This document shows, piece after piece, positions 1 to 8,646 of a stretch of DNA of 64,000 bases (the stretch's first letter is position 1; each line of letters opens with the position of its first letter). The stretch comes from CALNBC01 sp050945915 (lineage in GTDB: Bacteria > Bacillota > Clostridia > Christensenellales > CALWSW01). The translations under genes were made by a program, and so were the position numbers. Under the pieces are notes generated by a model. It ran no database searches. It was not told where the DNA came from and was given only the letters and a program-made list of their open reading frames with translations. The stretch is from assembly GCA_050945915.1 (NCBI GenBank), contig JBMNTV010000002.1, forward strand, positions 1-64,000. The letters run 5' to 3'.

Positions 1-1052
1 GGCGTGTTTTTGCCCAAAAAGATGCTGCCCGCGTTTTTCACAAGGCCGAGCAGGCCGAAGGGTTCCTCCACGAAAAGCTCCAAATGCTCCGGCGCGATGC
101 GGTTGGCGGCGTCCAGGGCTTCCCGAAGGCTCTCGGCAATAAGGATCCTGCCGTTTTCGTCGATGGACTGCCGGCAGATGCCTGCCCTGGGCAGCAGGGG
201 AATCTGGCGTTCCAGTTCTTCCGAAACCTTTTTCGCCAATGCTTCGCTGATGGTAATGAGCACGGCGGAAGCGTCGGTGTCGTGCTCCGCCTGGCTGAGC
301 ATATCCGCCGCCACGTGGACGGGATTCGCGGTTTCGTCCGCCACGATCAGGATTTCGCTGGGGCCGGCGATCATGTCGATATCCACCAACCCGAACACCC
401 GGCGCTTGGCGGTGGCGACGTATTTGTTCCCCGGGCCCACGATCTTCTGCACTTTGGGGACGGTCTGAGTACCATACGCCAAAGCTGCGACGGCCTGGGC
501 GCCGCCGATTTTGAACACCCGATCCACCCCGGCAATCCGGGCGGCGGCGAGGATGACCGCCGGCACCTTCCCATCCGGCCCTGGCGGCGTGACCATGACG
601 ATCTCCCCGACCCCGGCGATTTTTGCGGGGATGGCGTTCATCAGCACGCTGCTGGGGTATGCCGCCGTTCCGCCGGGAACATAGATGCCCACTTTGGCGA
701 TGGGCGTGTACCGCTGGCCGAGGATGGTGCCGGGTTGTTCCGTCAGCACGAAGTTCTCGTGCAGCTGGCGGGCGTGGAAGTTGGCGATATTCTCCTTCGC
801 CTGGCGTAAGGTCTCGGCAAAATAGGGGTCGATCTGGGCCTCGGCCTCGTCAAACTCCTGCTCTGTAATCTCCAGGGCAGGAAGGGCCACGCCGTCAAAG
901 CGCCTGGTGTATTCAAAGAGCGCCTCGTCCCCCCGCTTTCGCACATCCTCGATGATGACCGCGACCGTTTCTTCGGCGGAATCGTCGTACTCAAACCCGC
1001 GATTGAGGATGTCCCCTTCTGCCAGTTCCGAAAGTCTGTTGATTCGGATCAT
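1..1052 (-). CDS. hisD: Histidinol dehydrogenase, 3' end cut by window edge
   Basis: Oxidises L-histidinol to L-histidine with NAD+, the last step of histidine synthesis, in the cytoplasm. The frame opens MIRINRLSELAEGD at 1052 and stays open to position 1, giving about 350 of the usual 430 or so residues. Recognisable family stretches are YVPGGTAAYPSS, VGPGNKYVATAK, DMIAGPSEILI, LSQAEHD and NAGSIFLG. The ATG overlaps the hisG stop as ATGA, which shows translational coupling in hisZ-hisG-hisD. The missing part is only what lies beyond the window. Identity is secure from the conserved blocks. Confidence 0.96.
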   Translation of the reverse strand, partial: MIRINRLSELAEGDILNRGFEYDDSAEETVAVIIEDVRKRGDEALFEYTRRFDGVALPALEITEQEFDEAEAQIDPYFAETLRQAKENIANFHARQLHENFVLTEQPGTILGQRYTPIAKVGIYVPGGTAAYPSSVLMNAIPAKIAGVGEIVMVTPPGPDGKVPAVILAAARIAGVDRVFKIGGAQAVAALAYGTQTVPKVQKIVGPGNKYVATAKRRVFGLVDIDMIAGPSEILIVADETANPVHVAADMLSQAEHDTDASAVLITISEALAKKVSEELERQIPLLPRAGICRQSIDENGRILIAESLREALDAANRIAPEHLELFVEEPFGLLGLVKNAGSIFLGKNT

Positions 1053-1675
1053 GTTGCCTCGCCTCCCTTGTTGAGCTTGTTCACAAGCCTTGCGATCTCG
1101 TCCTGTTTGAAGCGGTAACTCGTCCTGTTGGCAATCAACCGGGCGGAAACCTCCTGAATGACCTTGACGACGGACAGGTCGTTCTCCTTGAGCGTGGTGC
1201 CGGTCTCCACAATGTCCACGATCACGTCGGAAAGGCCCAGAATCGGCGCGAGCTCGATGCTGCCGTGCAGCAGGATCAGCTCGATCTCTCGGTTGTGCTT
1301 TTTGAAGTATTCCCGGGCGATGTTCGGGTATTTCGTGGCCACCCGCAAGGGGGCGCAAGGGTCGTCAAAAAAGCTGTTTTTGGCCGCCACCGCGATTTTG
1401 CATGTGCCGATGCTCAGGTCCAACAGCTCATACACCGCAGGACCCTGCTCCATCAGCACGTCACTGCCCACGACGCCCACATCCGCCGAGCCCCGCTCCA
1501 CATAGGTGGCGACGTCCGAAGGCTTCACAAGGAAATACCGGATCCCGCTTGTGGGGTTTTCATAGACCAGCCGCCGGTCCGTCTCCGGCATCCCTTCTGC
1601 GGAATAGCCCGCTGAAGCGAAGGCGCGATAGACCTGTTTGCCCAGCCTTCCTTTGGGAAGGGCGATGTTAAGCAT
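1049..1675 (-). CDS. hisG: ATP phosphoribosyltransferase, short catalytic form
   Basis: Catalyses the first committed step of histidine synthesis, joining ATP and PRPP. At 208 residues it is the short HisG(S) form, which lacks the C-terminal regulatory domain and needs HisZ; hisZ lies directly upstream. Family marks are the start LNIALPKGRLG, the segment VGVVGSDVLMEQG and the PRPP-loop-like DVIVDIVETGTTLKEN. The start overlaps the end of hisZ by 8 bases and the stop overlaps the hisD start, so the three genes are one coupled operon read on the minus strand. Confidence 0.96.
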   Translation of the reverse strand: MLNIALPKGRLGKQVYRAFASAGYSAEGMPETDRRLVYENPTSGIRYFLVKPSDVATYVERGSADVGVVGSDVLMEQGPAVYELLDLSIGTCKIAVAAKNSFFDDPCAPLRVATKYPNIAREYFKKHNREIELILLHGSIELAPILGLSDVIVDIVETGTTLKENDLSVVKVIQEVSARLIANRTSYRFKQDEIARLVNKLNKGGEAT

Positions 1676-2765
1676 GATTTGCCGCCTTTCGAATGTCCAC
1701 CACCCGGCCGACTGCGTCCGCCGGGTTGGTCACCGCCCGCACTGCGCCGCCGCGCTCCGCTTCCCGCTGCACCGCGGCGAACACCCTTGCGGGGTCGTCC
1801 TGTTCGTCATACAAAATCGTGGTTTTGGCGGGGCGCGTTCGCGGTTCGCCGTAACCCCGCTCGATGCCGTCCAAATACAGGGCGAACCCCGCCGCCCGCT
1901 TGCCGCGCTTTCCCATCTTTTCCAAAAGGAGGTCGTACTGCCCGCCGAAAAGCACCGGCTCCGGCACCTTGGGCACAAAACCCTGAAACACCACGCCGTT
2001 GTAATACTGCATATCCGATACGATGGAAAAATCCAGCCGCAGATTGTTTTTCAAAAGGGGTTTGCAGATGGCGGCAAGCTCCTGAAGCGCCGCCTGGGAG
2101 CGTTCGCCATGGCAAAGGCTTTCCGCTTCCTGCATCGTCCTGTCAAATTCGCCGGAAACCGTGGCCAGCCGCACTAAGGCCGAGACATTTTCTTCCCCCA
2201 TGCCGCGGGATGCGGCCAGCCGCGCCATTTCGTGGGGGGCCTTTTTTTGCAGCAGGCCAAGCAGCTTCTTGCTCAGCGCCCCGTCCGCCCCCAGTTCCTC
2301 CATCACTGCCGAAACGAACCCCAGATGGGAAACGTCCAGCACGAAATTTACATCCACAGCCGCCAACGTGCGCTGGGCGAGGAAGAGGGTTTCCGAAAGG
2401 TCGTACGCCGTCACCGCCCCGATGCATTCCAAGCCGGTCTGGGCGATTTCCCGGAATTCCCGGGCGTGGGGGGAGGGGCGGAACACGTTTTCATGGTAAT
2501 ACAGCTTTTCCAAAGAGGCGGAATCGCCGTTGATGCTCTTGGCGATGGACAGGGTAATGTCCGGTTTCAGGGCCATCAGCCTGCCGTCCAGATCGGAAAA
2601 GACGATGATCTCGCTGCTTTGCAGGAAATCCATGTTTTCGACATAGAGGGAATACTCCTCCAGCCGGTTCATGGTAAACAGGCGGTATCCCCTGCTTTCA
2701 TACAGGCTGCGAAGCCCCAATGTCAGCCGTTCCACGGCGGAAAGGGTGGTCAAGTCGATGTTCAA
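1668..2765 (-). CDS. hisZ: ATP phosphoribosyltransferase regulatory subunit
   Basis: A paralogue of histidyl-tRNA synthetase that forms a hetero-octamer with the short HisG and carries the histidine feedback site. It has 365 residues. Class II synthetase-like stretches are seen (DLDGRLMALKPDITLSIAK, YYHENVFRP, and C-terminal FGGQYDLLLEKMGK). The first codon is TTG, chosen because AAGGAG lies six bases upstream and the promoter starts transcription about 45 bases before it. It is the first gene of hisZ-hisG-hisD. A real hisS would show the HisA and HisB motifs and an anticodon domain and would not sit against a short hisG. Confidence 0.94.
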   Translation of the reverse strand: MNIDLTTLSAVERLTLGLRSLYESRGYRLFTMNRLEEYSLYVENMDFLQSSEIIVFSDLDGRLMALKPDITLSIAKSINGDSASLEKLYYHENVFRPSPHAREFREIAQTGLECIGAVTAYDLSETLFLAQRTLAAVDVNFVLDVSHLGFVSAVMEELGADGALSKKLLGLLQKKAPHEMARLAASRGMGEENVSALVRLATVSGEFDRTMQEAESLCHGERSQAALQELAAICKPLLKNNLRLDFSIVSDMQYYNGVVFQGFVPKVPEPVLFGGQYDLLLEKMGKRGKRAAGFALYLDGIERGYGEPRTRPAKTTILYDEQDDPARVFAAVQREAERGGAVRAVTNPADAVGRVVDIRKAANHA

Positions 2766-2814
2766 AGCGCACTCCTTGCTGTCGGACGCGTATTTGCGTC
2801 ATCCTTTGTTATCC

Positions 2815-2843
2815 ATTATAGTCCGTCGATTTATTTTAGTCAA
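2815..2843 (-). promoter_or_regulatory. SigA-type promoter of the his operon
   Basis: On the minus strand TTGACT (2843-2838) and TATAAT (2820-2815) are separated by exactly 17 bases. The leader to the hisZ TTG is only about 45 bases, so there is no room for a T-box or a his-leader attenuator in this short transcript. Confidence 0.85.
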
Positions 2844-3110
2844 CCACCGCAATAGCGTATTATCGTGATAAATTATTAAATCGTTCGGAGAGGCCGCCGC
2901 ACCAGTTTTCGCCCGCACATAGTGTTGCCGGTCCTCCCCGCCCGGAAACGAACAGCCCCATCCTGACGAAGATTCGATACAATAGATATTTTCTGCAGCT
3001 TGGGCCCGTTCGTACATCTTATTACATCCCTTTTTTTGAAAAATAAAAAAGGAGCCGCCCATACCCGCGACCCCCATACCATTCCTTTGATTCCTTTTTC
3101 CAGCCCATCC
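2844..3110. other. Intergenic stretch between his operon promoter and LysR gene
   Basis: About 270 bases follow the LysR stop on the minus strand. Short open frames exist but have no convincing codon pattern or ribosome site. A T-rich run follows a GC-rich patch near 3040-3060 and may help end LysR transcription. I see no RNA gene here. Confidence 0.4.
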
Positions 3111-3989
3111 CTACTTCTTATAATAGTTCACAAAGTAATCTTTAAACAGCTGGGCGCACTCGGAAAGCTGAGCGCCCTTTTTCGTCAACATATAGATGTG
3201 CTTATCCTCCAGCAGCGACAGCGGGCGGACGACGATATCGTCCGGGCAGGTGAACGCCTTGTTCAGCCCCAGAATGAAGGGGCTGACCCCCAAGCCGGAC
3301 TGCAGGCACTGCATGGTGACGTTGATGTCCGTCGTGCACATGACCAGATCCGCCTCGAATCCGGCGTTTTGGCAATCCCTCATGATCGAATAATAGTTGG
3401 TGGAACCGCAAAGCAGCAGCTTGACGCCCCGAAGGTCCTCAATCGTCACCACCTTCTTTTTTGCCAGAGGGTGGCCTTTAGGCATGTAGATCACGCTCTG
3501 TACGCTGAAAAAGGGCGTGGCGTCAAAAAGCTCGTCGTCCAGCGCCACCGCGACGATGCCGATGTCCGCCTCCCCCTCCAGCAGGCGGCGATGGCAGATG
3601 CTGTCCCTGTGTTCGCCAAAGCGCAGGTCGATGAAGGGGTAATCCTGCATAAACGTCAAAAACGGCTGGGGCGTGAGGATGGACAAGCATCCCAGCTCCA
3701 AAACGGCGTTGACAGACCCCTCCGCGTTCTGGTGGCTCTTCTTGATGGCGGTCAACGCCTCATCGTGCTTCCTCATAATATCTTCTGCATAGGGAAGGAG
3801 CATCTTGCTGGCCTGGGTCAGCTCCACTCCCCTGTTTTTGCGCAGGAACAGCGTGACCCCCAGTTCTTCTTCCATGCGCTTGATGATTTTGCTCAGGCCC
3901 TGCTGGGTGATGTAAAGATTGCTGGCGGCGATACTCATATTCTTATCCTTGCAGAGCCTGACAAACGCTTCAATGCTCTTGATGTCCAT
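3111..3989 (-). CDS. LysR-family transcriptional regulator
   Basis: A 292-residue LysR-type regulator. The N-terminal winged helix-turn-helix is MDIKSIEAFVRLCKDKNMSI onwards, with TQQGLSKIIKRMEEELGV as the recognition helix region. The rest is the two-lobed substrate-binding domain. AAAGGAG lies eight bases before the ATG. The gene is divergent from the aldolase-kinase-dehydrogenase cluster at 4468-8301, the usual layout for a LysR activator of its neighbour operon, and a T-N11-A inverted repeat lies in the shared intergenic region. The ligand cannot be told from sequence; a pathway intermediate of the neighbouring cluster is the natural guess. Confidence 0.88.
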   Translation of the reverse strand: MDIKSIEAFVRLCKDKNMSIAASNLYITQQGLSKIIKRMEEELGVTLFLRKNRGVELTQASKMLLPYAEDIMRKHDEALTAIKKSHQNAEGSVNAVLELGCLSILTPQPFLTFMQDYPFIDLRFGEHRDSICHRRLLEGEADIGIVAVALDDELFDATPFFSVQSVIYMPKGHPLAKKKVVTIEDLRGVKLLLCGSTNYYSIMRDCQNAGFEADLVMCTTDINVTMQCLQSGLGVSPFILGLNKAFTCPDDIVVRPLSLLEDKHIYMLTKKGAQLSECAQLFKDYFVNYYKK

Positions 3990-4332
3990 GTTGGTGCTCC
4001 TTTCCGCGTGCTCGGCGTGCCCGTATTACAGGAAGAGTGCAAATTATTGTTCTCGCTGGTGAAACCGGAGAAAACAAGAACACTGCCGGGTATTCGCGAG
4101 GTCGGTCCTTCGTGAAATGCCTGGTTGCGGACAATTTTCGCTTATACGTGTTGTTGCATACGTGGAATGATAAGCATGAATGGGGTTACCGCTCTCATCA
4201 TATGTACTAACGAGGGGCTTTGTCAAGCGGCGCATCCACAACAATAAGCGGTAACTGTTAAAAAACAAACATTCTGTGTTGTAACTGGCTATGCCTTTTT
4301 GTTGTTTTACCACGTTTTCGAGTTGTGATAAC

Positions 4333-4355
4333 ATGCTATTGAAAATTGATAGCAT
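4333..4355. promoter_or_regulatory. Candidate LysR operator (T-N11-A dyad)
   Basis: ATGCTAT and ATAGCAT form perfect 7-bp arms around a 9-base spacer, giving the classic T-N11-A spacing of LysR boxes. It lies between the divergent LysR gene and the aldolase gene. Just downstream only a poor promoter (TGGACA, 18 bases, CTAAAA at 4369-4398) is visible, which would suit an activator-dependent promoter. The rest of 3990-4467 shows weaker repeats (GCTTAT at 4140 and ATAAGC at 4170) and no gene. Confidence 0.55.
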
Positions 4356-4396
4356 CTCATTCGTATCCTGGACACTCTATTTCGTCACTTCGCTAA

Positions 4397-4439
4397 AAAG
4401 CGTCTGTGCCGCGGTTTTCCTGTCATGCGGCAACGCTTT
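4397..4439 (+). promoter_or_regulatory. Stem-loop in the aldolase leader
   Basis: AAAGCGT (4397-4403) pairs with ACGCTTT (4433-4439), and inside it GCCGC (4408-4412) pairs with GCGGC (4427-4431). It ends about 10 bases before the AAAGGAG ribosome site. It could stabilise the mRNA or affect translation. It matches no riboswitch I know. Confidence 0.4.
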
Positions 4440-4467
4440 AAATAATCGAGAATAAAGGAGAACGACC

Positions 4468-5187
4468 ATGCTGTATCTTCAAGGAAAAGAGCTGACCGCA
4501 GCACGTCTGGCAAAAATGATCGACGGTTCTTTGCTCAACCCCTTCGCAACCCTGGATGAGATCAAAGACCTGGTCAAGATTTCGCTGGAGTACAACACCA
4601 ACTCCGTCTGCGTGAACCCGAACTACATCGAATTCGTCGCCAACGAGCTGAAGGGCACCGACGTTAAGCCCTGCGTCGTCATCGACTACCCCTTCGGAAC
4701 CGGCACCATCGAATCCAAGGTTGCCGCCGCCAAGGACGCCATCGCCAAGGGCGCGGAAATCCTGGACTACGTCATCGACTACGGCCACCTGAAGAGCGGC
4801 GACCGCGATCACCTGCTCCGCGAGATCAAGGCCTGCGTCGAAGCCGCCGGCGGCCTTGAGACCCGCTTCATCATCGAGGTCTGCTACCTCACCCCCGAAG
4901 AGATCGTCACCGCTTGCGAATGCGTCATCGAGGGCGGCGGAGACTTCGTGAAGTCCTCCACCGGCCGTTTCGGCGGACCCGACATGAGGATCGTCGACCT
5001 GATGGTCAAGACCTGCGAAGGCAAGTGCAAAGTCAAGATCGCCGGCACCGGCGCTTTCTGGACCTCCGCCATCGCGCTGCTGTGCCTGAGCAGGGGCGTG
5101 GACATCATCGGCACCCGCGCCGCGAAGAAGATCATCGACGATCTGCCCATCTTCGAAGAAATGCTCAAGGGCATCGAACTGAAGTAA
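4468..5187 (+). CDS. DeoC-like class I aldolase (chromosomal copy)
   Basis: A 239-residue TIM-barrel aldolase of the deoxyribose-phosphate aldolase family, forming a Schiff base with an aldehyde or ketone. Family marks are IDGSLLNP, VCVNPNY, VVIDYPFGTGT, EVCYLTPEEI and DFVKSSTG. Lys162 matches the Schiff-base lysine and Lys190 (CKVKIAGTG) the second active-site lysine of E. coli DERA. The C-terminus differs from ordinary DERA (GAFWTSAI, IDDLPIFEE) and shares these features with the island aldolase at 15336-16043, so the two form a distinct subgroup. It leads a cluster with an FGGY kinase and an iron alcohol dehydrogenase. The likely role is cleavage of a sugar phosphate made by the kinase; the exact substrate is not known. 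Confidence 0.85.
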   Translation: MLYLQGKELTAARLAKMIDGSLLNPFATLDEIKDLVKISLEYNTNSVCVNPNYIEFVANELKGTDVKPCVVIDYPFGTGTIESKVAAAKDAIAKGAEILDYVIDYGHLKSGDRDHLLREIKACVEAAGGLETRFIIEVCYLTPEEIVTACECVIEGGGDFVKSSTGRFGGPDMRIVDLMVKTCEGKCKVKIAGTGAFWTSAIALLCLSRGVDIIGTRAAKKIIDDLPIFEEMLKGIELK

Positions 5188-5213
5188 GCCGCTCCTGACC
5201 AACCTTAGGATTC

Positions 5214-5317
5214 GGAGCCGCCCCCATTGGCGGCTCCACCCCCTATTTTCATTCCATTCACCGAACAAATACCATTCACACCCAAGCAAAATCATGAAAA
5301 AACCCGAAACGGGTTTT
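5214..5317 (+). terminator. Two hairpins between aldolase and kinase genes
   Basis: GGAGCCGCC (5214-5222) pairs with GGCGGCTCC (5229-5237). A second hairpin, AAAACCCG (5299-5306) with CGGGTTTT (5310-5317), ends in T bases and looks like a weak intrinsic terminator. They would lower readthrough from the aldolase to the kinase or protect the upstream message. No clear separate kinase promoter was found in 5318-5460. Confidence 0.5.
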
Positions 5318-5460
5318 CATACCAGTTACCAAGTCGCCCCGCTTTTACCCCGCGGTTATCTTTGGATTCTCTGATCCTAGACAAGTCAAGGCTTTTATAA
5401 AAGAGACTCTGAGAAAACTGAACAACGTCATTGACTATGTAATGTCGAAAGGAGAACTAC

Positions 5461-7026
5461 ATGGGTAAATATGTCATTGGTATCGACGCCGGAACAATGG
5501 GCGTCCGCACGGTCATTTTCGACCTGAAGGGGAACGAGGTTTCCAGCGCTTATTTCGAAACCCCCACCTTCTACCCCAGGCCCGGCTGGGTTGAGCAGCG
5601 CGCGGAAGACGTCATCGAGCTGGCGTACAAGTCCGTCGCCGCCGCCCTGAAGAAGAAAAACGTGGACGCTTCGGAGATCATCTCCATCAGCTTCACCAAC
5701 CAGCGTACCACCTGGGCCCCCATCGACAAGGACGGCAACTTCCTGCACAACATGTTCATCTGGCAGGACCAGCGCGGCGCTGAGATCTTCCCCTGGGCCA
5801 GGGAGCAGCTCGCCAAGCACGGCATGACCGAAATGGACCTGTACAACCGCTGCGGCCACCCCCTGGGCTCGGTGCAGTGCGGTTCCAAGGCCTTCTGGTT
5901 CAGGCTGAACATGCCCGAACTGTATGAGAAGACCTATAAGATGATCACCCCCCACGCCATGCTGGCCAAGGCCTTCGGCGCGGACGACTGGTACGACGAG
6001 GAGAGCGACGCCAACTGGTGGCTGGTCACCAAGTGCGACACCTTCGAGTTCGACCCCGAGCTGTGCGACATCTTCGGGATGGACATCGACAAATACCCCC
6101 GCAACATGAAGCCCGGCACCCCCATCGGCGCCGTCACCCAGGAAGTGGCGGACAAGACCGGCCTGAAGGTGGGTACGCCCCTGTTCGTCGGCTCCGGCGA
6201 CCAGCAGTGCGGCGCAGCGGGCGTCGGCAACTCCGGCACCCCCGGCCTCGGCTCCGTCTGCCTGGGCACCGCGGGACTGTGCATCGGCTATTCCGCAACC
6301 CCCGTCCGCGACCCCAACGGCAAGTGCCACGTTCTCGGCCACCCCGCCGGCGGTTACACGATGGAAGGCCACGCTTCGGCTGCCGCTTCTTCCTTCCGCT
6401 GGCTGAGGAACGCCATCTCCCAGTTTGAAATGACCGCTGCCGACGTTTCCGGCATCGACGTTTACGACATCATGTCCTCCACCGCGGCAAAGGCCCCCAT
6501 CGGCTCCAAGGGAACCGTCTTCCTGCCCTGGCTGGCCGGCGCTGCCTGCCCCCACTACAACGACATGGCCCGCGGCGCCTTCATCGGCATGACCCTGGGC
6601 ACCACCAAGGCAGAACTGCTCCGCGCTGCGATGGAAGGCATCTGCTTCGAGATGCGCGAGATGCTCGACGCTCTGAAGGCTGCCGGCTTCTCGGATTTCA
6701 AGACCCTGCGCGTCACCGGCGGCGCTGCCCGCTCCAAGCTCTGGAACCAGATCCAGGCCAACATTTACAAGTGCGTCGTCGAAACGGCGGACGCGCCCGA
6801 AGCAACGGCTCTCGGCGCTGCCATGATCGGCGCTGTGGGCGCGGGCGTCTTCAAGGATCTGCGCGAGGCTTCCGAACACATGGTCCATGTGAAGGACGTG
6901 TACGAGCCGGACGAAGCTTCCATGAAGCTTTACAACGAGGTCTACGAAATGTTCCGCGACTGCTACGACGGACTCGCGAAGAGCGGCTTCGAGACCATCT
7001 ACAACTTCCAGAACAAGCACGCTTAA
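5461..7026 (+). CDS. FGGY-family carbohydrate kinase (chromosomal copy)
   Basis: A 521-residue ATP-dependent sugar or polyol kinase of the FGGY fold (xylulokinase/glycerol kinase relatives). Visible are the N-terminal nucleotide-fold start VIGIDAGTMGVRTVIFDL, the sugar-site stretches SFTNQRTTW and WQDQRG, the catalytic aspartate Asp247 in GSGDQQCGAAG, the phosphate loop LGTAGL, and the C-terminal TGGAARSKLWNQI and ATALGAAMIG motifs. GAAAGGAG precedes the ATG. It is closely related to the island kinase at 20986-22545 along its whole length. It probably phosphorylates the substrate that the neighbouring aldolase cleaves. Xylulokinase-type annotation is possible but the substrate cannot be read off. 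Confidence 0.9.
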   Translation: MGKYVIGIDAGTMGVRTVIFDLKGNEVSSAYFETPTFYPRPGWVEQRAEDVIELAYKSVAAALKKKNVDASEIISISFTNQRTTWAPIDKDGNFLHNMFIWQDQRGAEIFPWAREQLAKHGMTEMDLYNRCGHPLGSVQCGSKAFWFRLNMPELYEKTYKMITPHAMLAKAFGADDWYDEESDANWWLVTKCDTFEFDPELCDIFGMDIDKYPRNMKPGTPIGAVTQEVADKTGLKVGTPLFVGSGDQQCGAAGVGNSGTPGLGSVCLGTAGLCIGYSATPVRDPNGKCHVLGHPAGGYTMEGHASAAASSFRWLRNAISQFEMTAADVSGIDVYDIMSSTAAKAPIGSKGTVFLPWLAGAACPHYNDMARGAFIGMTLGTTKAELLRAAMEGICFEMREMLDALKAAGFSDFKTLRVTGGAARSKLWNQIQANIYKCVVETADAPEATALGAAMIGAVGAGVFKDLREASEHMVHVKDVYEPDEASMKLYNEVYEMFRDCYDGLAKSGFETIYNFQNKHA

Positions 7027-7040
7027 ATCTATCGCCCGCC

Positions 7041-7132
7041 GCGCGCCCGAAAGCTCCTTTCGGGCGCGCATGGCGGATTCGACCATCAGGGCTTGTTTCG
7101 TGTCCGCTCTCGCAAGCGGTTGTGAAACAGGC
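7041..7132 (+). promoter_or_regulatory. Intercistronic stem-loops before the dehydrogenase gene
   Basis: A 13-bp hairpin (7041-7053 with 7057-7069, loop CTC) is followed by a two-tier stem: GCTTGTTTC (7091-7099) with GAAACAGGC (7124-7132), enclosing CCGCT (7104-7108) with AGCGG (7115-7119). Neither is followed by a T run, so these look like mRNA-stabilising or processing structures more than terminators. TAAGGAGG for the next gene follows at once. Confidence 0.45.
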
Positions 7133-7149
7133 TCTATAAGGAGGCAATT

Positions 7150-8301
7150 ATGGAATTTTCTTTTTTGACTGCACACAAAATCGTCTTTAAAAAGGGCGCT
7201 ATTGACGAACTCGTCAGCCATGTAAAACCCCTGGGCAGTAATTTCATGCTGGTGGTGGACCCCTTCTTCATCAATTCCCCCACCATGGACAGCATCAAAA
7301 AGCAGCTTGAGGATGCGAACTTGCGCTACGTCGCCTATGGCGAAGTGCGGGGCGAGCCCACCGTGGAACAGGCGGACGAAATCACCGCTTTGGCCCTCAA
7401 GGAAGGCTGCGACGCCGTCATTTCCATCGGCGGCGGAAGCTGCATAGACGCGGGCAAGGCCGTGGCCGCCCTGATCACCAACGGCACCCCGGCACTGGAT
7501 TATATGGAAGTCGTGGGCAAGGGCAAGAAGGTCACCGTCGAGCCCGTTCCCTTCGTCGCCATTCCCACCACCGCCGGCACCGGCAGCGAAGTGACGAAAA
7601 ACTCCGTCCTCGGCTCCCATGTCCTCACCTTCAAGCGCTCCATGCGCTCCGACTCGATGATCGCCAACATCACCATCGTGGACCCCCTGCTCACCGTGGG
7701 TTGCCCCAAGCGCGTCACCGCCAACTCGGGAATCGACGCCGCCACCCACCTCATCGAGGCGTTCACCACCTGGCGCGCAACGCCCATCAGCGACGGCCTG
7801 GCCATGAGCGGCATCGAACTCGTGGGCAAGTATTTGCGCAGAGCCTATGACGACGGGAACGACATCGAAGCCAGGGAAGGCATGAGCGCCGCCGCCCTGC
7901 TTGGCGGCATGGCCTTTGCCAACTCCGGCCTTGGAGCTGCGCATGGCATCGGCATGGCTGTGGGTATTGCCTATAACGTGCCCCACGGCGAAGCCTGCGG
8001 CATCATGCTGCCCCACATCATGAAGCTGAACGCGCCCCACGTGCTTCCCCGGATGGCGCGCATCGGCGAGCTGCTCACCGGCAAAAAATTCGCCACCGAG
8101 CAGGAAGCCGCCGACGCCGCTGTGGATTTCGTCTTCGACCTTTGCGCCCACATGGGCATAAAGCCGGATTTCAAGCATTTGAACATTCCGAAGGAAGAAA
8201 TCCCCGCCCTGGCAAAGGCGAGCTTTGGCACCAGCATGTCCAGCAACCCCATTCAGCTCACCCAGGAACAGTGGGAGGAGTTCTTTACCACCATCATGTA
8301 A
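7150..8301 (+). CDS. Iron-containing alcohol dehydrogenase
   Basis: A 383-residue group III (Fe-dependent) NAD(P)H alcohol dehydrogenase. The nucleotide site is GGGSCID (94-100) and the metal ligands are Asp196, His200 (GIDAATHLIEAF), His265 (GLGAAHG) and His279 (VPHGEACG). TAAGGAGG stands before the ATG. As third gene after an aldolase and a kinase it would reduce the short aldehyde released by the aldolase, in the way FucO reduces lactaldehyde or acetaldehyde reductases act after DERA. The substrate is inferred from context only. Confidence 0.9.
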   Translation: MEFSFLTAHKIVFKKGAIDELVSHVKPLGSNFMLVVDPFFINSPTMDSIKKQLEDANLRYVAYGEVRGEPTVEQADEITALALKEGCDAVISIGGGSCIDAGKAVAALITNGTPALDYMEVVGKGKKVTVEPVPFVAIPTTAGTGSEVTKNSVLGSHVLTFKRSMRSDSMIANITIVDPLLTVGCPKRVTANSGIDAATHLIEAFTTWRATPISDGLAMSGIELVGKYLRRAYDDGNDIEAREGMSAAALLGGMAFANSGLGAAHGIGMAVGIAYNVPHGEACGIMLPHIMKLNAPHVLPRMARIGELLTGKKFATEQEAADAAVDFVFDLCAHMGIKPDFKHLNIPKEEIPALAKASFGTSMSSNPIQLTQEQWEEFFTTIM

Positions 8302-8335
8302 ACCAAAAAGGGAAGGGGGACCTTTTTCGCATATG

Positions 8336-8373
8336 CTCTGCGGCGAGGACCGCGCTCCTTCCTCGCCGCGGAG
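8336..8373 (+). repeat. Long GC-rich hairpin after the dehydrogenase gene
   Basis: A 14-bp stem (8336-8349 with 8360-8373, one G-T pair) lies 35 bases after the dehydrogenase stop. It has no T run of its own and comes before the true terminator at 8490. It may act as a 3' end stabiliser. Confidence 0.4.
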
Positions 8374-8489
8374 CAACCCGTGGCTTGTGTCCTGTGCTTA
8401 TTGCAGCTTTTCGTAGCACCGACCTGCTCTGCCCCGCCGGATTCCAACGAACCCCCTGCCGCTTGGATTTTGGGCAGGGCGAGCAATCA

Positions 8490-8513
8490 GACCCGCTTTT
8501 CGCGGGTCTTTTT
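8490..8513 (+). terminator. Intrinsic terminator of the catabolic cluster
   Basis: GACCCGC (8490-8496) pairs with GCGGGTC (8502-8508), followed by TTTTT. It ends the aldolase-kinase-dehydrogenase transcript and shows that the amidase gene downstream starts after it, not at the far-upstream ATG. Confidence 0.85.
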
Positions 8514-8646
8514 CGTTCCATCCGCCGGAATCCGCGCGGGATGCTTTCCTTACAGTCCCTTCGCAAAAGCAGCTTTTTCCCGATTTGAGTCGCCCTCACG
8601 CCCCACCTCCCCTTTCCATATATTAATCGGGAAGGTGGGATCGACG

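Noticed and set aside
2844..3082. T-box or his leader upstream of hisZ
   Set aside because: The clear promoter at 2815-2843 lies only about 45 bases before the start codon, so no leader RNA fits.
4044..4355. 103-codon minus-strand frame upstream of the LysR gene
   Set aside because: It covers the divergent regulatory region with the T-N11-A dyad and has no ribosome site or family match.
5428..8376. A 982-codon open frame on the minus strand opposite the kinase and dehydrogenase genes
   Set aside because: It mirrors the third-position GC bias of the plus-strand genes. Its translation is low in complexity and matches no family, while both plus-strand genes show full catalytic motifs.
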